Assembly (NCBI GenBank): GCA_029448655.1
Contig: JACCLO010000010.1
Span: forward strand, 1,240,001 to 1,304,000
Length of the DNA: 64,000 nt
Direction: 5' to 3'
From: Wolfiporia cocos
Taxonomy: Eukaryota > Basidiomycota > Agaricomycetes > Polyporales > Phaeolaceae
Part shown: positions 21,870-33,770 of the stretch, one piece after another
How positions within the stretch are numbered: position 1 is the first letter of the stretch
Layout: each line of letters opens with the position of its first letter
Translations under genes and position numbers: made by a program
Notes under the pieces: model-generated
Told to the model about the DNA's origin: nothing
Seen by the model: only the letters and a program-made list of their open reading frames with translations
Databases searched by the model: none

Positions 21870-22710
21870 GAAGCTTGGAGGGTGAGCACAGGAGGATGAG
21901 CTCTAGGCCAGCTTTTTCATCAGTCGCTACACTTGTTTCACTCTATATTGATTCATATTCCGGTAACATTAGCGCCCGATAGTGCCAATCGCCCGTCGAA
22001 TTGGCCGCTGTACATAATAGGCGGTGACCTAAGTGTCTCACACCATAGAACAATAGAATAGATTAACGCGCGTGCAGCTGTCAGTCAGGTACCGTTTCAT
22101 ATATCGCTTGCAACAGATGAGCGAATGATATCGTGGAAGGCCACTCACACGGCGCTCATAGCGATCGGCGGAAGATCGCTAGACGGATATGACTTCGAAT
22201 GGTATTAAATCCGGAATTTGACAGCCACGACTCGGCTTAGCTGAATTATTATACGGCATACCACAGACCATTTTATTGACGTTGACAACTCCTGCGACTC
22301 AGGAATCAGCAAGACAAATTGGTACTCCGGAGGTATCAGAATGCTCACCAGTAGCTCTCAATTGCCTTGGTCGCTATCCTAGCACGCAGCGGGATGATTA
22401 GCAAAAGCACCCCGCACATCGCAGAAACATGATAGTGCTCACATGCATCGGCCGCGTCCTGCCAGATCGAGATTGCGACATAGAAGTCCACCAGGCTCAA
22501 TCACGCGGAAGCTGTAATATAGATACATGTGTGCACGTCAAATTGCGTAAAGTAAAGCGGAGGTATAGCGCGAGCATTATCAAACGAATGAACGAGAATT
22601 ATACGCGGGGCTAGGATAGCTGGAGTCATCGAATTCGTAACGTAGTCCGGATCCCCATGCGCGCTGTACGATCTGCGGGCACCGAGGACGGCAGCCGAGG
22701 CAAAGCGCGC
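21870..22710. other. Intergenic, no gene recognised
   Basis: About 840 bp with no conserved frame or repeat that I can identify; the right end holds the 3' flank of the PalI/SUR7 gene. Confidence 0.5.
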
Positions 22711-23702
22711 TCACGCCTTGGTCGTCTCCATCGGGTAGCTCGTCGCACCTGCCATGCGGTCGCGCCGCCTGCCGAGGTACATCCCGCCGGCGGCGACAAA
22801 CAGCGCGACGAGCGCGGCGAGCGTCATCCAGAAGCCTGCGCGCGAGCCGGCAGTCAGCGCACGTCGCGACAAGGGGAAAGGGGAAAGATGGAATGGGCAC
22901 GTACCGGGCGCGGGGTCCACGCTGGCCGCGGCGCCGCCCAGCCTGCCGACCTGGCCCTTGAGGTAGGCGAGCAGCGCGATGTCGACGGCGAAGGCGACGA
23001 GCGCGGTCGTGCCTGCGACGCCGGACGTGATCGCGGCGAGCAGGACGCACGCCGTGTGCGACGAGAGCGAGAGGAGGACGGCGATCAGCGTCACGCCGGC
23101 GGCTGGCGGCGTGCGGTGTTCAGCGCGGAGCGGGCCCGGAGGGAGGGCGGCGCGACGTACCCACTGGGTGGATGGTGAGCCCGCGCGTCCAGGACGAGCC
23201 GATGTCCACGGAGCTCTTCCCGCCGTCGCTGTACAGGCTCGTGTTGTACGCATACCCTGCGCGCGCGCGCCCGAGGCGGGGTCGGTCAGCTCGAGATACA
23301 AGATGAGTTTGTGTGAGCGACAGACCTAGCGGGCTGCACGTTCGATCGCCGGACGCATCGTACCAGCAGTCAGCCCTGCGGAGAGCATAATAAATGAGCA
23401 AGTTGCGGAGTTCTAGCGCACCCAACTTGATACTTACCAAACACCGTACTACAATCGGTCATGGTTCCGCATGAGTCGGGGTGCCGTCAGACATCTCGCT
23501 GCGGATAGGCAGCGACGATCGTACGCACCTTTAGCTCCGTCACCGCCGTCGCGTTGGACCCTACGGTAACGCTCCCCTCGGTGATATGCACGCGCACGAA
23601 GGCGAACACGTCCAGGTACGGCAGGGACACCGACACCAGCAGCAGGAGCACGAACGAGGAGAACAGCAAGATGATCCCTGGGATGTGCAAGGCTTTACCC
23701 AT
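22711..23702 (-). CDS. PalI/SUR7 family four-helix plasma-membrane protein
   Basis: The family includes Rim9/PalI of the ambient-pH signalling pathway and SUR7 of eisosomes. The first exon reads MGKALHIPGIILLFSSFVLL (membrane helix 1) and ends TAVTELK. Splicing then adds an 11-base microexon at 23438-23448, giving YGVW, followed by ADCWYDASGDRTCSPLG with the paired cysteines usual in the extracellular loop, and YAYNTSLYSDG. Three more hydrophobic helices follow (GVTLIAVLLSLSSHTACVLL, ALVAFAVDIALLAYL, FWMTLAALVALFVAAGGMYL), ending in a short basic cytosolic tail MAGATSYPMETTKA. Size and topology fit. GC content is high across the last exons. Assignment to PalI versus SUR7 subfamily is open. 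Confidence 0.82.
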
Positions 23703-24542
23703 CTTCGACGCGATGTGACGGCAGGAAGACTACGACGCTTCACGAGATGAGATTGGAGGCCCTCGTGCGTGTGGAGGGTATAACAGCTCGGGCTCAGCGG
23801 CCGCGGGCAGTGGGCGGTTGGGGGGATGTGCGCAACGTTGCCAACGGTCGGCAGGCGATACGTGTACGTCCGCGATGCATGTCTCGCGTTACGTTCGCTT
23901 CGCTTCCGCGCGAGTGCGTAAGTTACGTTCATCCGTCGCATCCTCTGATCGGTTTGCGGGGAAATCTGTAATTTTGCGGTTATACGACACGTGCGTACCG
24001 CCTCAATTTACCCTGGACCGCGATCTCGACTTGGCTTTGAAGGCATTCGCAGACAATTGGTGGTCCCGATGCAGCAGGGTACTCTGTCTATTGTCAATGC
24101 AGATGCACAGACAACGCGCATATAGTACCTAGACATACAGGGTTACGCTGTTAATACGTCAAATCATTCGGTACATGCTCACACTTCATACCAAGCCGAC
24201 GGAGCCTTGCTGTACAATGTTCATAGAACCAGGATGAATCGATGATATACGGAGGTGACGTTATATGGAAGTTAGAAATCGGAAGTAGGATTGGCGACCG
24301 GTGGCTCTATTGTCCTGATCAACTGACGTCGTATTCTTCTTAAGCAAGCAGTGCCGCTTCTTGATCTGAATTACGCGATCACTGCTGGGAAATCATCTGT
24401 TCATTTCTAAACGTACTAGGCTTGTTCATCGCAATGTACACATTACATAAGAAAGGTTCCAAGGTAAACTACAGTTACAAAGCGCGCAATACAGCTCTAC
24501 CATTCATACAAACCATGATGCCGGAGGCTGCATGCACGGGGA
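23703..24542. other. Intergenic, no gene recognised
   Basis: Holds the promoter of the PalI/SUR7 gene at the left and the 3' flank of the CsbD-like gene at the right. Nothing else is supported. Confidence 0.5.
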
Positions 24543-25161
24543 TTAATCGTGAGGGGCCCTAGCCTCGCCTTTGGCAGCAGCCTTGCCGCCAGACTCGCGG
24601 AGCTCACCCCTCTCGCGCATCTCTGGGTTGCGTGTGGCCTTTCCAGCAACCTGTGCAGGGCATGCAATCAGTACGCGCGACGTCCAGGTGTACGATGATC
24701 TCATGCGCGGGCACAACGCACCTTCTGCGTCTTCCCGATAAGCTTGTCCGTCAACTTGGCCCTGCCCTCGGGCAAATTGTCCTGCCCGCCAATCGCCACT
24801 CCGCCTGCACAGCCCGTCCATCAGCGCCACGAACTGCGCGATATGGATAGGCAGCTCACCTTGTGAAGTCGGCTCGACGTCTAATGGGCGCTCCTGGTTG
24901 AACGCATTGTGCCCCGCATCGCTGCCGGAAGTGGCGCGGCTGGCCCCGGGCGAGCCGTGCTGCCCGCCGGCCATGATGTGGCTGTCGTCCGTGCCCGCGC
25001 CAAACCGGCGCTGGTTGTTGTCCGTCCAGGTGCGCGAGTCGTTCGTCACGTCTGCGCTGTAGTCCGCCGCGGACGAGCCGCCCCGCGCTCCGGGCAGCGC
25101 CTCGGAGTCGCGATGAATGTGGTGGGGGCTGAGAGACGTATGCGTTGTTGGTGGAAGACAT
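24543..25161 (-). CDS. Small hydrophilic CsbD-like stress protein
   Basis: The start exon is tiny (MSSTNNAY), then the frame continues ALPGARGGSSAADYSADV, RTWTDNNQRRFGAGTDDSH, GSDAGHNAFNQERPLDVEPT. The next exons read GGVAIGGQDNLPEGRAKLTD, KLIGKTQKVAGKATRNPEMR and RGELRESGGKAAAKGEARAP, ending HD before TAA. The GxAxxxxGKxxxxxGxxxxNPEM pattern with a Gly/Lys-rich helical tail is that of small CsbD-like or heat-induced hydrophilic proteins abundant in fungi. There is no signal peptide or membrane segment. Three short introns, near 24660-24722, 24814-24868 and 25101-25137. The exact role is unknown; a stress-protective function is family inference. Confidence 0.72.
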
Positions 25162-25651
25162 GCATGTTGTGGGTATGGGGTTACTGGGGTATCGAATCGC
25201 TGGTTTGGGGGATGAGATTATGCGTGTGGGGTCGAGGATGTCGCCTCTATATATGTTCAGCAAACCCGACGTGGAATATACAAATGTGGCAAGCGCGCCA
25301 CAACGCTCCAACTTGTGTGTCATACTGCGCCAACGGGAGTGCTGCCCAGTGCGACGGATCCTAGTCCGCAGCCCCAGCCTATGACAGTAGCTTGCCACGG
25401 GCCGACAACGAACACTGCATTACAGTATTGTCACGCGGAAGAGTGAAGATCTGAGGACGCCTCAGGCTCTGGTCTTGATGCGCAGGCGCTTAGACGTGCA
25501 TCGAAGTGGCACTCCTGCAGACTTGTTCGGCAGTTGGGACGAGAAGAAAGCTATGGCAGATGATGCATGATCAGCTTGTGACATACCGCGTAGGACCGAG
25601 CTGTTGAGTACTGTGATGCGCATTCATAGCAGCATAGCATGCCTAATGACC

Positions 25652-25769
25652 ATCCACGGCCATAGGACTCTGAAAACACCGCATCCCGTCCGATCTGCGC
25701 AGTTAAGCAGAGTGCCGCCCAGTTAGTACCACGGTGGGGGACCACGCGGGAATCCTGGGTGCTGTGGTT
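25652..25769 (+). rRNA. 5S ribosomal RNA
   Basis: About 118 bases with the conserved fungal 5S segments: ATCCACGGCCATAGGACTCT at the start, CATCCCGTCCGATCTGCGCA, GTACCACGGTGGGGGACCAC, and GGAATCCTGGGTGCTGTGGT at the end. The internal promoter (box A and C regions) is intact. A T-run follows directly and would end Pol III transcription. It is isolated from any rDNA unit, a dispersed 5S as found in many fungi. Confidence 0.95.
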
Positions 25770-25791
25770 TTTGCATATTTTCTTGACCAAC

Positions 25792-25869
25792 TTTGCAGAA
25801 CCTGCGGCAGAGTGGGAATCGTGCAGGCAATTTGCAGAACCTGCGGCAGAGTGGGAATCGTGCAGGCAA
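25792..25869 (+). repeat. 39-bp tandem duplication downstream of 5S
   Basis: A 39-bp unit starting TTTGCAGAACCTGCGGCAGA occurs twice in perfect tandem, 22 bp after the 5S gene. Confidence 0.95.
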
Positions 25870-26483
25870 GTACTTGTGCACGTAAAAATCTATGACCATG
25901 AATGCATATACGAGAACAGGAGATGGCCTTCAAGTCCGAACGCGACAACGAAGGGATGTAGGTCGTACGCGTAGACTGCTGTATTAATTGACACTAATAG
26001 TAGCACTGCTTCTGTTCGAGTAAATTGCCAACCTTTGTGTTCTCTAACAGAATGTATCAAGCTGATTGTGGGCACTTATCGTGATTTTACAGCGGCGCAC
26101 GGGAGTCCGCAACAGAAAGGCACCAAATTAGTGGTTACAAGACGGTAGAAGTGTGGCTTTTTGAATGACCACAAACATCTTTGCATGCAGGACCCAGCTA
26201 GCAATATTTATACCGTACACTCACAAATTCACAATGAGTCGGGGATGGCGCCCACTCGCGCCGCTAATTGTATCCGCGAATCCGCTAGGGCCACGCACGG
26301 CCTCTACATCTATATGATACAATACTACGAGATGTGACTAAGCGATGTAGAGTAGCATAATACAAGTGGGTACAGTGTTGCAACGCGCAATTGCAGATAA
26401 TGCGTAGATGAGGTGATCCGAGAACACAACGACCATGACGAACAAGAAAATGTGTGCGGGGACAGCGGGGCTGCGGCAGCGGC
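25870..26483. other. Intergenic, no gene recognised
   Basis: 3' flank of RPO41 and spacer to the 5S gene; no conserved frame. 25162-25651, left of the 5S gene, is likewise without a recognisable gene apart from the promoter of the CsbD-like gene. Confidence 0.5.
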
Positions 26484-29400
26484 CTATGAGAAGAAGTACA
26501 GCGATTTCTTGATCGTGGCCACATCAAACTGGCCCTTTTTGGGCAGCGGAGGGAGGATATCCACCAGCTCGACGAACTTTCCTTCGAATCCGGACTCCCG
26601 GAAGATGTTCTTGAGTTGCTGCACGGAAAATGTCTGTGTTGTGCTTGTCTGAGTGCGCGGCCTGCCAACCTTCTTCTTGCCCTTCTTGCTCTTCGCCGCG
26701 CCCTTCTTGCTCTTCGCCGCGCCCTCCTCGCTCTCCGTGGCGCCCTCCTCGCTCTCCGCGGCGCTCATTTCGTCCTCTGCCTCATCAGCATCAGCCAGCT
26801 CATCAGCATCGTCATCGTTGCTGCGGATGACCTCGCTCAGGGGCACGGTACCAGCGGGCGTGCCGTCCAAGTTGTGGGCTACGATCTCGGAGTCAAGGCA
26901 TAGACCAAGGCTCCGGATCAGTTTCGCGCTGTTGATGCTGGTGAGGGGAATCTTGTATCCCTTGTATCGCTCGCGGAACTGCTCCACAAGCGATGAGAAT
27001 GTGAATAGCCATAGATCAATGAAGCGCGTACCTCTTCTGCGAGCTTACCAAGGACGTCGGACGAGTGTAGCGCGATGAAGGTCTCGCGGATGATCGCCGA
27101 CATATCATCAATGCTTCCCGCGTGCGTCCAGTAGGAGTCGTGCACCGAGGCGAAAGTCAGCCCGCGGGTCTGAGACAACAGCGTCAGCGGGAGCGAAATG
27201 AGGTATGCTGCACACATACCTGGCATTCCAAGGCAGTCAGCATCATGTGCGTAGCGTCCAGGCTGTGGATGAAGTTGGGTGGGAACGCGGATGCTTGCTT
27301 CTGGGAGTTCACTGTAGGGCATCACAGTTAGTGGCAAGCACAAGAACGCAACCGCTAGGTATGTACCAATGGTGGGACTGCTGGGATCAGAGATATATAC
27401 GGTCTGCAAGGACGTGATGATCTGTTTCCGCTTCGTCGCCCTGTAAGGCTGGACGATCGGTAGGCCTAGCGGCGTCGTCCAAATGACAGATGTCATCTGC
27501 TCCTTCTTCAAAGTCGACTTGTTTATGAACCTTATGCTGGAACTCTGCGCGTCCGAGCTCTCTACACTGGAACTCTGCTCGCCCGAGTTCTCGGTCGCCT
27601 CGAGACGCTCGGGAGGGATCGACTTTGAGATGAGACGAGCGGTCACGCTGAGCCAATTCTGGATTTCCTTCGCACCATGGAACAGATCGCCGATGCAGCC
27701 CAGGACCTGTATAGTTCGAGGTTAAAGGGAAGCGCAGATAGCAACAATGGGACTGGCGAACCTTCTTCGCAACGTAAGCCGATGCACCCCAGCATTCCTC
27801 AGCGGGAATATCGCCTCTATCCTTCAGCTGCTTCTCAATCTGTTCGCGCGCTCCTATGTACGTGACACCATACACAGTGGTCATGACCTATAGTCAATAA
27901 GAGGTATCGAGTGAGCGACGAACATCAAACAGTCAAGCGCTGAAGGTACGCACTGTCTGCTTAACGACTTTCCTAGCGATCTTGCCGCTGAGAAGGGTCG
28001 CGAAATAGTCACCCTTTTCGCGGTCCTCTATCATAGACTGTTCCACCATATTGGCGACGTAGGTGTAAACGTCCGCTGGCCGCTCCGTCACGTCGAGATT
28101 GACCTGCTTTGCGCCCTGAGCATCACCGCCGAGGGCAGCGTAGTGCTGGAGACCGTTACAGGTGCCGTCCTGATGCACCGGGAGGGCGCACTCGTAGTCA
28201 TATGGGTTCGGTGATTCGAGCGCGGCCTTAAGCTCCATACACGTCGCCAAACATTGCCATGGGTCGTCCGCCTTGGTCCACCATCTACGTCCCTGAAGAT
28301 CAGGATGGTCAGCTATACTCATTCATACGCATTTGAGGCTGTGCAATGGATTTACGTTGATAGGGTTCGTCGCGCTGTCAAAGATGTTGTCGAGCTGCCG
28401 GTCGACGAAAGCGACTCGCTCGTCGAAATTCGCCTTGTCGAAACCATACAGGTTGGCCAAGTGAATCTTGAGCCACCGCAGACCCCGCTCTCCCAGACGT
28501 TTAGCCTCACCAAACTTCAGCAACCCACGACTCAAGTCGTCGCCGATGTGACTCAAGTGAGGAGGAAGGGGGTATGCACGACCACGGAAATCAACATTGT
28601 GAGGGAAGTAAATGGTGTCTCCCAGAAACTACACAATGACTCAGCATATGCCAAACAAAGGACCATTATGAGCTTACCGCTCGTGCAATCTCGATCTTGT
28701 AATTTACGCTACAACGATCTGAGTGGTTGGCAGCCTTCTGCAGCTGCCAATTCTTCATCCGCATCATGTAATACACGCGAGCTTTCGGCTCGGTCTCGTG
28801 GTTCTCTGGCTTGCCGGGTTCCGCAACATCGTAGACAGCAGGCGGGATCTTCTCCCAACGGACACCGGAGTTCCATACCTCCAAGACGACATCAAAGACT
28901 GATCGGTTGATCTGCCAGGGAGTGCTGCCCAGAACATCAAGTCCAGCGAAAATCAGCTCAAGATTGCCCATCTGAGCCGCGTGGCGAAGGTAATTCTGCT
29001 GTTCCTGTGAATCTTTGAAACGCATGGCGTACGCTGGATCCATCTTGTCAGTACAAGTATGGCAGGAGAAAGCTGTCAAGCAACTGACTCCTGTTGAAGA
29101 GATATCCTCCTTGATCGTAATTCAGCCACGGCTTCGGCTTAACTAGCATTGGCAAATGACGAGGGTGAAGAGTCTCGCGTAAGGACTCCTTCGCCATCTT
29201 CTCCGCGATTTCCGGATTAAGTTTGATGACCCCAAGCTTATAGCCACGTATATACTCGTACGAGTGGAAGAAGGCTGGTTGCTCCTCCGTGCTATCCAAT
29301 CCAGTTTAGCGAGTCCACGGTGAAGACATATGGTGCTGAATTGACTCACACGACCTCACCCGTCTTCTTGTCCACAGCAGTCCGCACTACAGTAGCCACA

Positions 29401-31233
29401 TCCATTAGTGCATCTACGAGGAAGCTACCAATCTTCACGCGGACAGCTTGGGTCCAGTCCGAGGTCCAATCCTCAGCATCCTCCAGGTACTTCTGCGCCG
29501 CGATTCGGTGATTGTGAAGTTCACGGTATGCTAGCGCCGTGAAGTAGCCTCGTTCGTTGGGGCGCCCAGTGCTAGTAGGGATCGCGACATTATGCTTTTT
29601 GCACATCTCTGCCTTGTACTCCAGTTCGACGGCTTTACCAACGGCCAGCAGGGCTCGCGCGGTCTTCATACCGTCTATAACACCGCCAGTACCTTGGAGG
29701 TGCATGAGCTCCAAAATAGCGATGAGAGAAAGCTTCTCAGGCTTGAGAAGCGACAGAAAGGGACCAAGTGCCGAAGCACGATACGGGTCTGTAGCATAAT
29801 CAGCTACATTGGATTGTCAAAGTGAACCCCGAATACTTACCCAGTCTTCTACCGGAACCAGTGGGTATCCGTCGTTCCTCCTCTTGCAAGGCGTCGATCT
29901 CTGCCTTTAAGCGCACCTGTAGCTTCAAATGCCAATTCCACATCCATGTCCGAAGATCAACATTCAGTAGGGCTTTGTTGCCGAGACCCAGGTCCTCGAT
30001 CAGCTCAGATTGGTGCTTCAAACGCTCCACAGCAACATCATACACTGACTCCTCTAGTAGCTTCTGGCGGGCGGCGACGTCGTTCGGGAGGACACGACGT
30101 GCGAGTACCACCTGCGACAAGTGTTTGCGCAGTGTGTCGAGGTTGAAGGGAATCTCGTACTCGGGTTCCTCGGTCTCCCCTTCCGTGATTACGTCTACAT
30201 CCATAATTGAGCCGTTTTCCGCGAGCGTCACCTGTATATTTTCCTCCTGTTTCTGTCAGCAATATCAGAGACTGATTCTACACGTTCTAGGCCACTGTGT
30301 AATACTCACTTTGGGCCGCATGACGGGGTTGACCTCGGGGACGTTGTCCAGCACGTCCCCGAGACGGCCAAGCGAATCGGCCATGCCAAGTTCGCCTACG
30401 ATTTTCGAGAGTCCCATTTGTACGGCCGCTTTTGAGAGTGCCTGGATTGCCTGAGACGCCTCGTCGCTGGTGGTGAACGCGCGATCGGACACAACGAGCG
30501 TCGCAGGAATCGAGCGGTCGACCATGCTCCGCAGGATAGCCGCAGGCTCGCGGGCGTTCGGTGCCATGACGGGCTGCTGTACCGCGGGCGACTGTGGGTG
30601 GTAGCGCTGCCAGGCAAGTAGCGCAACCGCGTATGTGTTGGCCGTCGGGCGCACATTCCCAGGCTGGGACTCGACCACGCCGAACAGCTGCCAGAAGTCC
30701 TCCAGCCATATCCCTGCCTGCGCTGGCAAGTCCTGCGACGAGGCAACCATCGCAAGGTAAGCATAAAGTAGTGAGTTGTATACTCGTGCGTCGAGGATGA
30801 TATCGCCCTTCTCCGACTGTCGCAGCCGCTCGAAGATGCCCTTTGCGCGCGGCACGTCGTACAAGTTGTGCAAACAGGCGTCCATCACGGACAAAAGATC
30901 CTGCGTGGGCGAGTCGGTGAAGTAGAAATCGTTCAGCGTACCCGATTGGTCGCTCGGAAGCGGGGTAGGCAAGATGGTGTACGGTGTCCGGCGCCGTAGG
31001 AAGCCCTCCATTTCGTTGTAGTCTGCCTGAGAATCCAAGCCCGGGTGTTGAGGGGAGTGCATGAAGGCTGGAAAGCTGTCCGCCGCCGGCGCCGGGGCAG
31101 TAGCGAGTGCGGGCGCATGCACCCTTTTTGAAGAAGTAGCATAGCGAGCTGGACGGGGAAGTGATTGGCGGGAGTACGACACCAAAGTCGTCTCCATCCG
31201 TCGAGTAACGCGAGACCTGGTGAGCGGAATCAT
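26484..31233 (-). CDS. RPO41: Mitochondrial DNA-directed RNA polymerase
   Basis: Single-subunit T7-type polymerase that transcribes mitochondrial DNA. The long first exon (31233 to about 30312) carries a basic, Ser/Arg-rich targeting N-terminus and a helical N-terminal region. The catalytic part is spread over about ten exons: [12 protein letters not shown], motif [17 protein letters not shown] near 28150, the fingers helix RKVVKQTV with [40 protein letters not shown], and motif [13 protein letters not shown] near 27130. These supply the two catalytic aspartates and the Lys, Tyr and His of the active site. The C-terminus ends [10 protein letters not shown]. An acidic then lysine-rich repeat insert (SEEGA and KSKKGA units) lies just before the last 55 residues. 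Divergent from HTZ1. Confidence 0.93.
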
Positions 31234-31626
31234 CGTGGGGCTTATCCTCGACGAGTACCGCGATATCTAGAGCCTTTTGAGTCGTGTGCACTCCCGGCGG
31301 TGGAAGTGCAGTTATGAATATCTTATATCTTTCTTGCTTGTTTCTTACAGAAAATTTGTGCCACCGGTAACAAATAATATCACGTGACCGTGGCAGCGTC
31401 TATGTTTTGCGGCGAAGCTCACTTTTGAACTCATACCACACATCCAGCAGGGGTAGGACTCCTCAAAGGTGGTCGAGCATCTTCATCTTCAGAACAGTGC
31501 TTCACTACTGCCTCGTATTTTATCGATATTTGACGCGTTTGTAACCGTCGCAACTGCTCCAGAATCTGTTCGACGCGCTACTCTCGACGCGCTAGCCCCC
31601 GGATTGTACTTCGACTCTGAACCATA
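31234..31626. promoter_or_regulatory. Divergent RPO41/HTZ1 promoter with E-box
   Basis: About 390 bp separates the two start codons. A CACGTG E-box (within ATCACGTGACCG) lies at 31381-31386, a site type bound by Cbf1- or bHLH-type factors. A pyrimidine-rich stretch precedes the HTZ1 ATG. Shared control is inference from the head-to-head layout. Confidence 0.5.
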
Positions 31627-32463
31627 ATGCCATCGCCTGCGAAGTCGACGAAAGGAGCAAAGACTGGGCCTAGATCTGGTGCGAAGCCCAAGTCGACGGC
31701 GACAGCATCCACGGTACCGAATGCTACTGCTGTTGCACCAGAAGCGGGAGCGACACCACCGCGCACGTTGCAGACACGGAGTGCGAAGGCAGGATTGCAG
31801 GTCCGTCTGGTTTACCATACGTAGTTCTCGTTTGCCTAGAGGCCATGGCAGAGGACCGGGGCCGGCCTCGACTGGGCGCTTGGCCACACTGCTTCGACCC
31901 CTATTATAGTCATACAAAATGCTCACAGTATTGTAGTTCCCCGTAGGCCGTATCCACCGATACCTGAAGCAGCGTACGCAGCACAATGTCCGGATTGGGG
32001 CCAAGGCAGCAGTATATACATCTGCTATCCTCGAGTATTTGACGGCAGAGGTCTTGGAACTGGCCGGTGCGTTTCGACCACTTTGTCATTCATCGCTGGG
32101 TTTCGCAGAGAATATGTGGTTGTACAAACTGCGATATTATCACGGATGAACTACCTATCTGCCTCCCTCGAGAGTGTCATGTCTCAAGTCACGGCGTTCG
32201 CATCTCATGCGTGTTATCAGGGAATGCCTCGAAGGATTTGCGCGTGAAGCGTATCACACCTCGCCACTTGCAGCTAGCTATCCGCGGTGATGAAGAGCTC
32301 GATACTCTTGTTCGTGCCACAATCGCAGGAGGAGGTATGTCTTGACCTGGTGTCAGAGCACGGTCACTTGCTCATCAATCTGCGTGAAGGTGTGCTGCCG
32401 TTTATCCACAAGAGTCTCACTGTCAGCAAGACGCAAAAGAAGGCCGAGGGCGCCCAAGCATAA
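31627..32463 (+). CDS. HTZ1: Histone H2A.Z variant
   Basis: Replaces H2A in nucleosomes around promoters. The first exon is a long basic tail ([20 protein letters not shown]) ending SAKAGLQ. Splicing adds [40 protein letters not shown] and ELAG. The last exons read [38 protein letters not shown] and [20 protein letters not shown]. The [26 protein letters not shown] and LDTLV features and the lack of an SQ tail separate it from canonical H2A. Introns lie near 31801-31933, 32067-32222 and 32336-32392. The tail is longer and more Pro/Ala-rich than in yeast Htz1. The VLPFIHK (Phe for His) substitution is minor. Confidence 0.94.
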
Positions 32464-33226
32464 TTGCAAAGGATATTTCAGAACGAGCGTTGTTGATACC
32501 TGTCGGTTGATGTTCTGATACTGTACCATTACTGTCCGTGTTCTGTGAAGGTGACGTCGCTTTTCGTCGATCTACTGTGTTGTCCCCAATGAGATCCTCC
32601 CTGGGCTCACTACGGAATTTAAGACCCGCTATTCGTATAATCACGTCCATCATGTTGAATGTTACAACAGTCTATACGTCGGGCAATGTCGCTTCAGATT
32701 TCACTCATCATGATATATCAGATGCCGCTTGTACACGGGAACTTCGACCGACCTACGGGCAACTCAGCTGAAGGGGTCATAGTCTCACGAGTGAAAATCT
32801 GGATGCTTGAACATGTTAGTCGCTCTTAAGAAAGGCCTCGGAAGCATGCTTGCCACTTTTCCTACTGCACTTGCCTCTGCGCTCACCACTGTAGATTGGC
32901 TTTTCTTATCCATTTACCCGTTGGAATAACATCGAGTTCCACCTACTGAACTGATCATCCTATGGCCGCGAAGACGACACCATCCGCAATCGAGTCAGAA
33001 CAGTAGACAAGGTTACGGAGACGCTAGTTTTCACGACTTGACATTGTATCGTCTCTATTCGTAGCTCGCATTGCCGCCCACTGTAGCGCAGTTTTCTCGA
33101 GATAGAGCGGGATCTATGCGTGCCGACGAATGGGTAACGAGGGCTTGGACCTTGGCCGATGGGTTGACTGGTTGCTAGCATCCAGGAGAGCCTAGTCTAT
33201 TTTTCACAAAGGTACAACACAACGTC
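32464..33226. other. Convergent intergenic region HTZ1/ATP14
   Basis: No conserved frame, RNA or repeat seen in these 760 bp; they hold the 3' flanks of both genes. Confidence 0.5.
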
Positions 33227-33770
33227 CTAGTGGTGAGCTTCCTCCTTGGGCTCGTCTGCCTCCAAGAACGCGAGGAAGGTGTCAGCGCCAGTCGTCAATG
33301 TCTCAGGCGATGCAGCAGAGGTTGTCGCCGCGCCCGCTACAACAGGCTCGGTAGCATCGTATGCCGAAAGCTCGGAAGCGAGATCGACCGGAATGGTGGG
33401 GGGCTGGGGAGCCGGGGGGGTCGAGTACGTCTTGACGGCACCGACGTGCGCATCCTTTGCCTGTGACAAATTAGCAGTCCGGCAAAATCTTCGAGTGGCG
33501 ACACACGCACCGGCGGCGGGGGCTTGTACGCCTTCAGCTCCTTCAGGTAGAGCTCCTGAATGAAGTCTGCGCGTTCCGGAATGAGCTGAGTGCACGCTCC
33601 GTGCCAGCGTATTCAGTCACATACCCTTCCGCGCCGCGGCGGACGTCGAGAAAGCACACGAGCGGGAGAACACGCGAGCCTGGGTGTACGCTGTGCTTAG
33701 CCGGTGGCCCAGAATGACTTCAGAATAAACATACGGCGCTGGAGGCCTGCCTGAGGACGGTCGACGACAT
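33227..33770 (-). CDS. ATP14: ATP synthase subunit h, mitochondrial
   Basis: Peripheral-stalk subunit of the F1FO ATP synthase. The start MSSTVLRQASSA is followed, after an intron, by an Arg/Ser-rich import presequence. Then come LIPERADFIQELYLKELKAY, KPPPP, AKDAHVGAVKTYSTPPAPQP, VDLASELSAYDATEP and the acidic end LEADEPKEEAHH, in the order of yeast Atp14. One splice choice is unresolved. Exon 2 read as ARVFSRSCAFSTSAAARK looks best by similarity, but it joins the next exon out of phase; an alternative acceptor gives an Arg-rich exon 2 in phase. Either the second is used or one base differs. Head-to-head with INH1. Confidence 0.83.

Noticed and set aside
25792..25869. Start of a CRISPR-like array
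   Set aside because: Only two directly adjacent units with no spacers, in a eukaryotic genome.
30287..31291. 334-residue minus-strand frame overlapping the first exon of RPO41
   Set aside because: It is an out-of-frame shadow of the conserved RPO41 exon, Arg/Ala/Gly-rich with no motif.
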